Assembly (NCBI GenBank): GCA_040954595.2
Contig: CM082593.2
Location: 9,362,001-9,426,000, forward strand
Reading direction: 5' to 3'
Length of the DNA stretch: 64,000 bases
Source of the DNA: Balanoglossus misakiensis
Taxonomy: Eukaryota; Hemichordata
Positions 9,315 to 21,300 of the stretch are shown here, piece by piece. The translations under genes and the position numbers were made by a program. The notes beneath the pieces are model-generated. The model searched no databases. It was not told where the DNA came from and saw only the letters and a list, made by a program, of their open reading frames with translations. Numbering within the stretch: the stretch's first letter is position 1; the number at the start of each line of letters is the position of its first letter.

Positions 9315-12300
9315 AGACCTTATTCACGCGTCAGCCATGTTGATACCAAAACGAGGCTCTAAACGCTACGATACGTCATGTAAGGTCAACGACCGTAGCC
9401 AGGGAGCACAATGGCCGCACTTAAAAGAGCAGACGACAATTCGCCGGCTCAGATTTACTCGTCGTGGACGAGTAATCTGGCAAACGTGCCCGACATTTCT
9501 TTTGGCGACGTCAGTGTGATTGTGAAAGCCGTATCAAAAGCTCCTAAGAACAATTTAAGAAAAGGCTACAAGTTCTTCCATGGATCGTACGTACACGATA
9601 TGAAAAGTAAGTAGACGTCTGATCGTACCTGATTTGTTTACATTTTTTTGTAGAGGCGCAAGTGTCATGTATCATCCCAAAAATATTGTTAATTGTTGTT
9701 TTTTATCCTTTGGGAAAGTTTAAAATCGAAATGCTGCAATTACAATAGTTTTTTTAGCATATTTATATATATTTTTAATAAGTTGTAATCTGATACAAAC
9801 GACGACAACAAAAACAAAGGCGCCGAAAGGGCCGGAAGCCTATTCGTCGGCCGTCCGTTTTTCTTGTGCGGATCGAAGAAACATGACTGCGGAATCTCAT
9901 TTCAATGTGTCCATTGTGATGTAGTGCGTTACTTCTGAAAATTGATATTAATTTCGACGGAAAAATGTTTTAGCCGTGTGCGCGGGCAATAGTTGTAGGC
10001 AAAGGCACGCGATACGATCGCTTCGCGATGGGCTGCAGTAACTGTATGGAGTTCTTCCATACAGTTACTGCAGCCCGATCGCGAAGCGATCGTATCGCTT
10101 GCCTTTGATTGTAGGTAAATATCCTGATGTTTATTTTTTTCAATTTCAGTAAAAATGTTTGAGGAAGGGTGTCATGCCAAGTGTTTGTGTTATCGTTCCA
10201 TGAAAAAGAATGAACCACCTCATAGATTGATGGTAAGTTATTGAAGTACTACTAGTAGTCCATTGCTCGCGGTCGTAGTTGTTCACGTCTATTTCATGCG
10301 TTCTCACGCAAATATTTTATGCAAATATTAATCACGTAGAACCCATTAGACTACGGTCACTCCACACATAACAAAGCAAATCGGGCTTCAGAATCATTTC
10401 CTTGATGATAACACAAGGATTTGCTACTTTGTGTGTGTACAAATGAGTAATGTGTATTTGGATCAAACCATTGAATAAAAAGGGAACAGCTGTGAAACAT
10501 TACCGGTTACCAACTTTTTTTTTCAATTTGATATTACAGATAAGTTTGTTGAATGACAAATCAATCAGGCAACACCAGTGTTCGTGTACAGCAGGCAAAG
10601 GTATGTGCAACCACATATCTGCTATGCTGTACCAGATTGCCCATTACAAGACCATGGGACTAAAATCAATACCAGAAATAGTGTGCAAAACTTCGGCACC
10701 TCAACAATGGCATATACCACCTAGGACTCATGGCATCAAACCAAGGGATGTATCCAGCGTGAAGTTCATCAAGCCCAAGTCCGAAGGTTCTAATTCATGT
10801 ATAAAGAGTACGCTCTATAATCCCGTAAACAGTGACTTTCCTGATTTTAATTTAATGTCTAATTTGCATAAATCTTTATCAGTGTCACACAAATCAGCTC
10901 AAATTTTTCAAGTTCTTCCTGACAGCTTTGACAACTTACAAATGACAGCTACATCATATGGTAATGTAATAACAGGCAGTGTGCTTTCTTACCAATTGCC
11001 AAAACCACAATCTGATGGATCAGTAATTAAACTCCCCCAACTTGTATCTTGTCCAAAATTGCCCCTGAATAATTATCATATCCAGTTCGATTATAATGTC
11101 GTTCTTAGTGCTCCCCAACAGCAGTATTTTCAAGGTATTCAATTATCTTTGGAAGAGTGCCATGAAATTGAAATGCTGACAAGAAAGCAAAGTGAATGCC
11201 CTGAGTGGCATAAACTCAGAAAGTCTCGCATCACTTCGTCCCACTTCAAAGATGTAGTGTGCCGTGTCAAAGACTTTGACACATTAGCTGACAGACTGAC
11301 ATCAACGAAAAACATACAGACAGCAGCCATGAAATATGGGTTAGAGCATGAAGCTCGGGCAGCATTAGATTATGCAAATGTTAGAAATGTAAATGTGTAT
11401 TTATGTGGCTTTTTAATTCATCCTTGTATTCCTTTCTTGGGTTCAACCCCAGATAGAATTGTATATGATCCAAGTCAACCTTCACCTTTTGGGACACTTG
11501 AAATTAAATGTCCTGTCAAATCCTCTTACACAGAATGTACTTACCTAAAGTGTGTGGGGGGAGTGTACAAGCTAAAGAAATCGCATCAGTACTACTACCA
11601 GGTAATGGGGCAAATGGGACTTTCAGGTTTACCATGGGGGGATTTTGTGGTTTGGGCAACTGATGACATCCACATTGAACGAATTTATTTTGACACCACT
11701 CTTTGGAATGAAATGTTAAATAAACTGACAAAATTTTATTTTGAAAATCACATATTGAAATTGGTGTCATAATGATTTGGGGTGCATCCTGCTTTGGATT
11801 TCATTGGGATGTGGACAGATTTTCAGGCTGCATTCTTCTGTAATAAGTGTTTAATATATTTCTAACATGATACATGTGTGTGATAGTGAGTTTAAGGCTG
11901 AAGAACTAAGTTCTCATAGAAATAAATGTGATGCACTGACAAGATGCAAGTTTGTTGTGTGTTTTTTAACCATGAATGTCAATACATGATGTTGTTACAA
12001 TTCATATTGATGTAAAGTATAGTTCCAGGACTAGAAAATTTGGTATATTTCAGATACCTAAGAAAAATTGAAGAAAACTAATATTACATTTTTAAAGATG
12101 TTTCTTTAATGCATTATTCATTTCAACAACTTACTATTACATATATGGCACATATCAACAACGTGAGTTCATCATGTGGAAAAATCTATTCATGTAATAC
12201 TGATCACTGTTGATATAAAAAAAAATTAAAAATTAAAAAAAATGTGACAGGCCCCTTCACCATGACTTCTCTGTTAAGGGAATTAGCTGCTGAGAAATAC

Positions 12301-15300
12301 CACTCACTGGATCAATGTACACAGTAACATATATAGAGGTGTCACAATACAAGCGCTGCGCTGTCGTCAGGAGTCGATTCCAGACTCCAGAACAAATCCA
12401 GAACTGCACACAGAACTCCAAATTTATAGACAATTCGTTACTAAAAATAAGTATCATGACATCATTAAAAATATGATGTAACTTTCTAAAATTAACCATT
12501 CCAAAAACTTCTAAAACTTCATGAATGTTCTAACAAAGTCTTACCAATTCCACCTTGACATTCGAATGACCTAGAACTTTCCAAGTATTTCAGGAATATG
12601 TATAACAATGAAATAACATTGTCTTGTGTCAAGAGGTTACATCTTAAGACATAACTTTAAAATGCAAAATATCTTACAGGAAGTGAAATCTGATTCGTTC
12701 TGAAGTATGACCAAATGCCTGAATGTTTTAGAGATATTTATCCATCTACACGTGTTATGGCTGATTAGATAAGAAGTTCAAAACAGGAGTAGATTCGCAG
12801 ACCGCCACAACGTAGTGACCTCCAGGTTCTTTTATACTGGTTGGTGTAACACTGAAGGAAACACACACGCTATCACAATAGCAAGTCTTCACCGTGAAAA
12901 CACCAGTGAACTTATATTCACTCTGCTGGTACAATCGCCCAACGCGACTCCAGAACAAATCCAGAACTGCACACAGAACTCCAAATTTATAGTCAATTCG
13001 TTACTTAAAATAAGTATGACATCATAAAAAATATGATGTAACTTTCTAAAATTAACCATTCCAGAAACTTCTAAAACTTCATGAATGTTCGAACAAAGTC
13101 TTACCAATTCCACTTTGACATTCGAATGACCTTAGAACTTTCCAAGTATTTCCGAAAAATATGCATAACAATGAAATGACAATGTCTTGTGACACTTAGA
13201 TATGATAATGGTACTGTACATTAGAACAATGGCCCTTTAAATAATGTGAGTAAACAACACACGGTCCAAATTTGTGTTGCTGAACCAGCCAAACTAAGAG
13301 GTAAAACAGAATCAAAAATGTGATATTCTTTGACTCGTCTAATGGCACGCTCCACGTGGATTCTTACGCGAGCAATCTCTTGAGTTTCCTCCACTTCGCC
13401 TGTGGTGAACTGCCCTCTTGTAGCAGTGAGGAAAGGTGGTATATTAAGAGTTGCGTTCCGTGTACACAAGAGATCCTGAATGACAAAACCCTTGTCTGCC
13501 ATCACGCTGTCCCCTGGCTCACACAAATCAATAATGCCACTTTGTTTAGTGATTTCTTTATCAGAAATCGACCCTGCATATAGCCCAGACACAAAACTTG
13601 GACACCCTGAAGGGGTAATACCAACAAGACCTTTAAAAGTCGTCGCGCTCTTATAGTTGGAATAAAATTCAGAATTAAGACTCAGAGAGGAAGGTGTTTG
13701 CACTTTCACTTCTGTGCAGTCTAAAATAACACGTGTAGATGGATAAATATCTCTAAAACATTCAGGCATACATTGATCAATCTTAGCCCTACTTGGCCAT
13801 ATGGGAAGCGAACCCAGCTGAAAATAAAGAAAATTACTCCAGGTAATAATTGTACGACTTACTGTAGACTGAGATATGTTAAATCGTACAGCAATATCTT
13901 GCTGAAACAAACCCAATCTCGCTTTCACTAGAAATAAAAAGAACTGGTCAATAAGTGGCAGACTTTCCTTGCGAAATGAAACATCAGTGAGAATGTTGTC
14001 ATTACTGCCACTCCTTTGTCTTTGTATTTGTGTCCATCTCGTCATTTTCTCTGCTGATGGTTTCAACTGCTCAAAGACATCAAGCAGCAACTCATAAGAT
14101 TCAAATCCTGTGTAAAATTTAATCATTTGTGGATCATTGGAAAATCTCTGAGCACAAAATTTATGGATGGATAGCACACTTATTTTTTTTTCAAGTTCCT
14201 CAATGTAAGTTGCTGCTTGTTGAAGCCTCTCCTCAGTAGTTGACAGGTAGTCATGGTCAGTAGCACTAGCTTGATGTGTACATATGTCTCTTTCATCTTT
14301 CACCCTAAAAAAAGAAATTAAAAAAAAAAGAGTTTAAGAGAAAAAGATAACACTTTAGCTTGTCTACCTGGGATATCATTCATTTTAGCCTCACATAATG
14401 CACGTTTGAACAAACAGACAGCGTTGAGAATATCATGTTTTTAAACACAGGTGACAGATGAGTGACAGCTATCAAATTTTATGGGCAAAAAAAAAGTTTA
14501 AAATTTCTCTGAGTCTATGATGAAACATAAACCTACCTGTCACTTCTTGCATCTGGACTTACTAGTTGTCGTTTTCTTGGTGGTTTACGAATGGGAATGT
14601 CCTTTGTCCAACTGAATACTGTAGGTACAGCATTTTTGACCAAACATCTCATCCCTGTCAAGGTTCTCGTACAGTCTTCTGGTTTGAAATGAACTGAGCA
14701 TACTTTGGTATGTGGTTTGATCTACAAAAAGAAAGAAAGAAAACACAGCTGTTAACTCCAGCCTTGTTCAAGGAAACAACACCACAGCCAGGCTGGGGCT
14801 TGAACTCATGATCAGCGATACACCAGCCCACCACCAAGGCTACAATTATTGCAGCTACCTGTGCGCTTGTAGTACATGTACATTTTGAAACCATACAAAT
14901 CCCACAAACATATGACCCAAAACAACCAGTTTATTCAGCAACTTCGTCCCTCGCGCTACCAACAAAGAAGACAAATCTTGTTTTCCTTCCAAAACGATTA
15001 GAAGAAAAGGCGTAAATGACTGACAATACTAGTGTCGTGACAGTGATAAACAACACCGAAGTTGCGCTGCGCGTACGACAGTCAACGATGATATGTACGG
15101 ACAAAATGTCGTTCACAACTCCATCACAGTCGCGCCAAAACTTAAAATCGTGAAAAAAGCAAGACTTACCTGGAAATTTGGGCCAACATCACGGCGAATA
15201 GCTACAATCCACTGTTTCCGAGTAAATGTGTCTGATGGGAAACTGTGGAACGATACTTCCGGGTCCTTTGTGTATCTTGAATCATTTGCACACAGCGGAA

Positions 15301-18300
15301 CACAACAATGGTACGCCGCCATATTAATATTAATGACCTGGGAGGGGTTTGCGTTAAGAGCCTCGTTTTGGTTTCAAGATGGATGACGCGTGAATAAGGA
15401 GTATTGGAACACAAAGCTGATGCTAACATACAAAACAAGGTAAATACCAACCTGACTTCTGCAGGTTAATTCTGAAAGTATTGAAATATTTTTTTGTTTT
15501 TTTTTGTTTAAGGAAATTTCACATTATATTTCAATTTTTGTGACATTATTCTCATGCTCCTCCTTTATTACTTACAGGATGGAGACACTCCTTTGCATTA
15601 TGCAGCAAGGGATGGTGATGAAGGCCATGTCAGATTGTTATTGGAACACAAAGCTGATGTTTACATACAAAACAAGGTAAATACCAACCTGACTGCTGCA
15701 GGTTTATTCTATCAGTGCGGATATATTTATTCATTTTTTTGTTTGTTTGTTCATTTACGGAAATTTCACATTATATTTCAATTTTGTGACATTATTCTCA
15801 TGCTCCTCCTTCATTACTTAAAGGATGGAGACACTCCTTTGCATTATGCAGCAAGGAGGGTTGGCAAAGGCCTTGTCAGATTGTTATTGGAACACAAAGC
15901 TAATGCTAACATACAAAACAAGGTAAAGACCAACCTGACTTCTGCAGGTTAATTCTATCAATGCGGATATATTTATTCATTTATTTGTTTGTTTGTTTTT
16001 TTATGGAAATTTCACATAATATTTCAATTTTTGTGACATTATTCTCATGCTCCTCCTTCATTACTTACAGGATGGAGACACTCCTTTGCATTATGCAGCA
16101 AGGAGGGTTGGTGGTGAATGCCTTGTCAGATTGTTATTGGAACACAAAGCTGATGCTAACATACAAAACAAGGTAAATACCAACCTGACTTCAGCAGGTT
16201 TATTCTATCACTGCGGATATATTTATTCATTTATTTGTTTGTTTGTTTGTTTAAGGAAATTTCACATTAGATTTCAATTTTTGTGACATTATTCTCATGC
16301 TCCTCCTTCATTACTTACAGGATGGAGACACCCTTTTGCATTATGCAGCAATGTTTCGTGATGAAGGCCGTGTCAGATTGTTATTGGAACACAAAGCTGA
16401 TGCTAACATACAAAACAAGGTAAATACCAACCTGACTTCTATAGGTTAATTCTGAAAGTATTGAAATATTTTTTTGTTTTTTTTTGTTTAAGGAAATTTC
16501 ACATTATATTTCAACTTTTGTGACATTATTCTCATGCTCCTCCTTCATTACTTACAGGATGGAGACACTCCTTTGCATTATGCAGTAAGGGATGGTGATG
16601 AAGGCCATGTCAGATTGTTATTGGAACACAAAGCTGATGTGACCATACAAAACAAGGTAAATACCAACCTGACTTCTGCAGGTTTATTCTATCAATGCGG
16701 ATATATTTATTCATTTATTTGTTTGTTTGTTTGTTTATGGAAATTTCACATAATATTTCAATTTTTGTGACATTATTCTCATGCTCCTCCTTCATTACTT
16801 ACAGGATGGAGACACTCCTTTGCATTATGCAGCAAGGAGGGTTGGCAAAGGCCTTGTCAGATTGTTATTGGAACACAAAGCTGATGCTAACATACAAAAC
16901 AAGGTAAAGACCAACCTGACTTCTGCAGGTTAATTCTATCAATGCGGATATATTTATTCATTTATTTGTTTGTTTGTTTAAGGAAATTTCACATTAGATT
17001 TCTATTTTTGTGACATTATTCTCATGCTCCTCCTTCATTACTTACAGGATGGAGACACCCTTTTGCATTATGCAGCAAGGTTTCGTGATGAAGGCCGTGT
17101 CAGATTGTTATTGGAACACAAAGCTGATGCTAACATACAAAACAAGGTAAATACCAACCTGACTTCTATAGGTTAATTCTGAAAGTATTGAAATATTTTT
17201 TTGTTTTTTTTTGTTTAAGGAAATTTCACATTATATTTCAATTTTTGTGACATTATTCTCATGCTCCTCCTTCATTACTTACAGGATGGACACACTCCTT
17301 TGCATTATGCAGTAAGGGATGGTGATGAAGGCCATGTCAGATTGTTATTGGAACACAAAGCTGATGTGACCATACAAAACAAGGTAAATACCAACCTGAC
17401 TTCTGCAGGTTTATTCTATCAATGCGGATATATTTATTCATTTATTTGTTTGTTTGTTTGTTTATGGAAATTTCACATAATATTTCAATTTTTGTGACAT
17501 TATTCTCATGCTCCTCCTTCATTACTTACAGGATGGAGACACTCCTTTGCATTATGCAGCAAGGAGGGTTGGTGGTGAATGCCTTGTCAGATTGTTATTG
17601 GAACACAAAGCTGATGCTAACATACAAAACAAGGTAAATACCAACCTGACTTCAGCAGGTTTATTCTATCACTGCGGATATATTTATTCATTTATTTGTT
17701 TGTTTGTTTGTTTAAGGAAATTTCACATTAGATTTCAATTTTTGTGACATTATTCTCATGCTCCTCCTTCATTACTTACAGGATGGAGACACTCCTTCGC
17801 ATGATGCAGAAAGGAGGGATGGTGGTGAAGGCCTTGTCAGATTGTTATTGGAACACAAAGCTGATGCTAACATACAAAACAAGGTAAATACCAACCTGAC
17901 TTCTGCAGGTTAATTCTGAAAGTATTGAAATATTTTTTTTTTTTTTTTTGTTTAAGGAAATTTCACATTATATTTCAATTTTTGTGACATTATTCTCATG
18001 CTCCTCCTTCATTACTTACAGGATGGAGACACTCCTTTGCATTATGCAGCAAGGAGGGATGGTGGTGAAGGCCTTGTCAGATTGTTATTGGAACACAAAG
18101 CTGATGTTTACATACAAAACAAGGTAAATACCAACCTGACTGCTGCAGGTTTATTCTATCAGTGCGGATATATTTATTCATTTATTTGTTTGTTTGTTCG
18201 TTTACGGAAATTTCACATTATATTTCAATTTTTGTGACATTATTCTCATGCTCCTCCTTCATTACTTACAGGATGGAGGGTTGGCAAAGGCCTTGTCAGA

Positions 18301-21300
18301 TTGTTATTGGAACACAAAGCTGATGCTAACATACAAAACAAGGTAAATACCAACCTGACTTCTGCAGGTTTATTCTATCAATGCGGATATATTTATTCAT
18401 TTATTTGTTTGTTTGTTTGTTTATGGAAATTTCACATAATATTTCAATTTTTGTGACATTATTCTCATGCTCCTCCTTCATTACTTACAGGATGGAGACA
18501 CTCCTTTGCATTATGCAGCAAGGAGGGTTGGCAAAGGCCTTGTCAGATTGTTATTGGAACACAAAGCTGATGCTAACATACAAAACAAGGTAAAGACCAA
18601 CCTGACTTCTGCAGGTTAATTCTATCAATGCGGATATATTTATTCATTTATTTGTTTGTTTGTTTAAGGAAATTTCACATTAGATTTCTATTTTTGTGAC
18701 ATTATTCTCATGCTCCTCCTTCATTACTTACAGGATGGAGACACCCTTTTGCATTATGCAGCAAGGTTTCGTGATGAAGGCCGTGTCAGATTGTTATTGG
18801 AACACAAAGCTGATGCTAACATACAAAACAAGGTAAATACCAACCTGACTTCTATAGGTTAATTCTGAAAGTATTGAAATATTTTTTTGTTTTTTTTTGT
18901 TTAAGGAAATTTCACATTATATTTCAATTTTTGTGACATTATTCTCATGCTCCTCCTTCATTACTTACAGGATGGAGACACTCCTTTGCATTATACAGTA
19001 AGGGATGGTGATGAAGGCCATGTCAGATTGTTATTGGAACACAAAGCTGATGCTAACATACAAAACAAGGTAAATACCAACCTGACTTCTGCAGGTTTAT
19101 TCTATCAATGCGGATATATTTATTCATTTATTTGTTTGTTTGTTTGTTTGTTTGTTTAAGGAAATTTCACATTAGATTTCAATTTTTGTGACATTATTCT
19201 CATGCTCCTCCTTCATTACTTACAGGATGGAGACACTCCTTCGCATGATGCAGCAAGGAGGGATGGTGGTGAAGGCCTTGTCAGATTGTTATTGGAACAC
19301 AAAGCTGATGCTAACATACAAAACAAGGTAAATACCAACCTGACTTCAGCAGGTTTATTCTATCACTGCGGATATATTTATTCATTTATTTGTTTGTTTG
19401 TTTGTTTAAGGAAATTTCACATTAGATTTCAATTTTTGTGACATTATTCTCATGCTCCTCCTTCATTACTTACAGGATGGAGACACTCCTTCGCATGATG
19501 CAGAAAGGAGGGATGGTGGTGAAGGCCTTGTCAGATTGTTATTGGAACACAAAGCTGATGCTAACATACAAAACAAGGTAAATACCAACCTGACTTCTGC
19601 AGGTTAATTCTGAAAGTATTGAAATATTTTTTTTTTTTTTTTGTTTAAGGAAATTTCACATTATATTTCAATTTTTGTGACATTATTCTCATGCTCCTCC
19701 TTCATTACTTACAGGATGGAGACACTCCTTCGCATTATGCAGCAAGGAGGGATGGTGGTGAAGGCCTTGTCAGATTGTTATTGGAACACAAAGCTGATGT
19801 TTACATACAAAACAAGGTAAATACCAACCTGACTGCTGCAGGTTTATTCTATCAGTGCGGATATATTTATTCATTTATTTGTTTGTTTGTTCGTTTACGG
19901 AAATTTCACATTATATTTCAATTTTTGTGACATTATTCTCATGCTCCTCCTTCATTACTTACAGGATGGAGACACTCCTTTGCATTATGCAGCAAGGAGG
20001 GTTGGCAAAGGCCTTGTCAGATTGTTATTGGAACACAAAGCTGATGCTAACATACAAAACAAGGTAAATACCAACCTGACTTCAGCAGGTTTATTCTATC
20101 AATGCGGATATATTTATTCATTTATTTGTATGTTTGTTTGTTTAAGGAAATTTCACATTAGATTTCAACTTTTGTGACATTATTCTCATGCTCCTCCTTC
20201 ATTACTTATAGGATGGAGACACTCCTTCGCATGATGCAGCAAGGAGGGATGGTGGTGAAGGCCTTGTCAGATTGTTATTGGAACACAAAGCTGATGCTAA
20301 CATACAAAACAAGGTAAATACCAACCTGACTTCAGTAGGTTTATTCTATCAATGCGGATATATTTATTTATTTATTTGTTTGTTTGTTTGTGTAAGGAAA
20401 TTTCACATTAGATTTCAATTTTTGTGACATTATTCTCATGCTCCTCCTTCATTACTTACAGGATGGAGACACTCCTTCGCATGATGCAGCAAGGAGGGAT
20501 GGTGGTGAAGGCCTTGTCAGATTGTTATTGGAACACAAAGCTGATGCTAACATACAAAACAAGGTAAATACCAACCTGACTTCTGCAGGTTAATTCTGAA
20601 AGTATTGAAATATTTTTTTTTTTTTTTTTGTTTAAGGAAATTTCACATTATATTTCAATTTTTGTGACATTATTCTCATGCTCCTCGTTTATTACTTACA
20701 GGATGGAGACACTCCTTTGCATTATGCAGCAAGGAGGGTTGGTGGTGAAGGCCTTGTCAGATTGTTATTGGAACACAAAGCTGATGTGACAATACAAAAC
20801 AAGGTAAATACCAACCTGACTTCTGCAGGTTTATTCTATCAATGCGGATATATTTATTCATTTATTTGTTTGTTTGTTTGTTTATGGAAATTTCACATAA
20901 TATTTCAATTTTTGTGACATTATTCTCATGCTCCTCCTTCATTACTTACAGGATGGAGACACTCCTTTGCATTATGCAGCAAGGAGAGTTGGTAGTGAAT
21001 GCCTTGTCAGATTGTTATTGGAACACAAAGCTGATGCTAACATACAAAACAAGGTAAATACCAACCTGACTTCAGCAGGTTTATTCTATCACTGCGGATA
21101 TATTTATTCATTTATTTGTTTGTTTGTTTGTTTGTTTGTTTAAGGAAATTTCACATTAGATTTCAATTTTTGTGACATTATTCTCATGCTCCTCCTTCAT
21201 TACTTACAGGATGGAGACACTCCTTCGCATGATGCAGCAAGGAGGGATGGTGGTGAAGGCCTTGTCAGATTGTTATTGGAACACAAAGCTGATGCTAACA

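Larger units (their letters stand above)
9315..15402. mobile_element. ISL2EU/Harbinger-like DNA transposon, 6088 bp, inserted in ankyrin exon 22
   Basis: The ends are inverted repeats of about 47 bp (left 9315-9362, right about 15355-15402; core CCTTATTCACGCGTCA, then CCAAAACGAGGCTCT). The flanking dinucleotide AT (9313-9314 and 15403-15404) is duplicated; removing the element plus one AT restores a 102-nt ankyrin exon. Inside are two convergent spliced genes, a SWIM-YqaJ nuclease-like protein and a THAP-DDE transposase, which is the gene pair I know from ISL2EU elements. Both frames look intact, suggesting a young insertion. Interior oddities: a hairpin MITE, a 250-bp direct duplication and a transposase fragment in reverse orientation. 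Confidence 0.9.

Noticed and set aside
4775-21057. Repeated ORFs starting MRIYLFIYLF within the array
   Set aside because: They cross intron and exon in the wrong frame and recur only because the unit is repeated.
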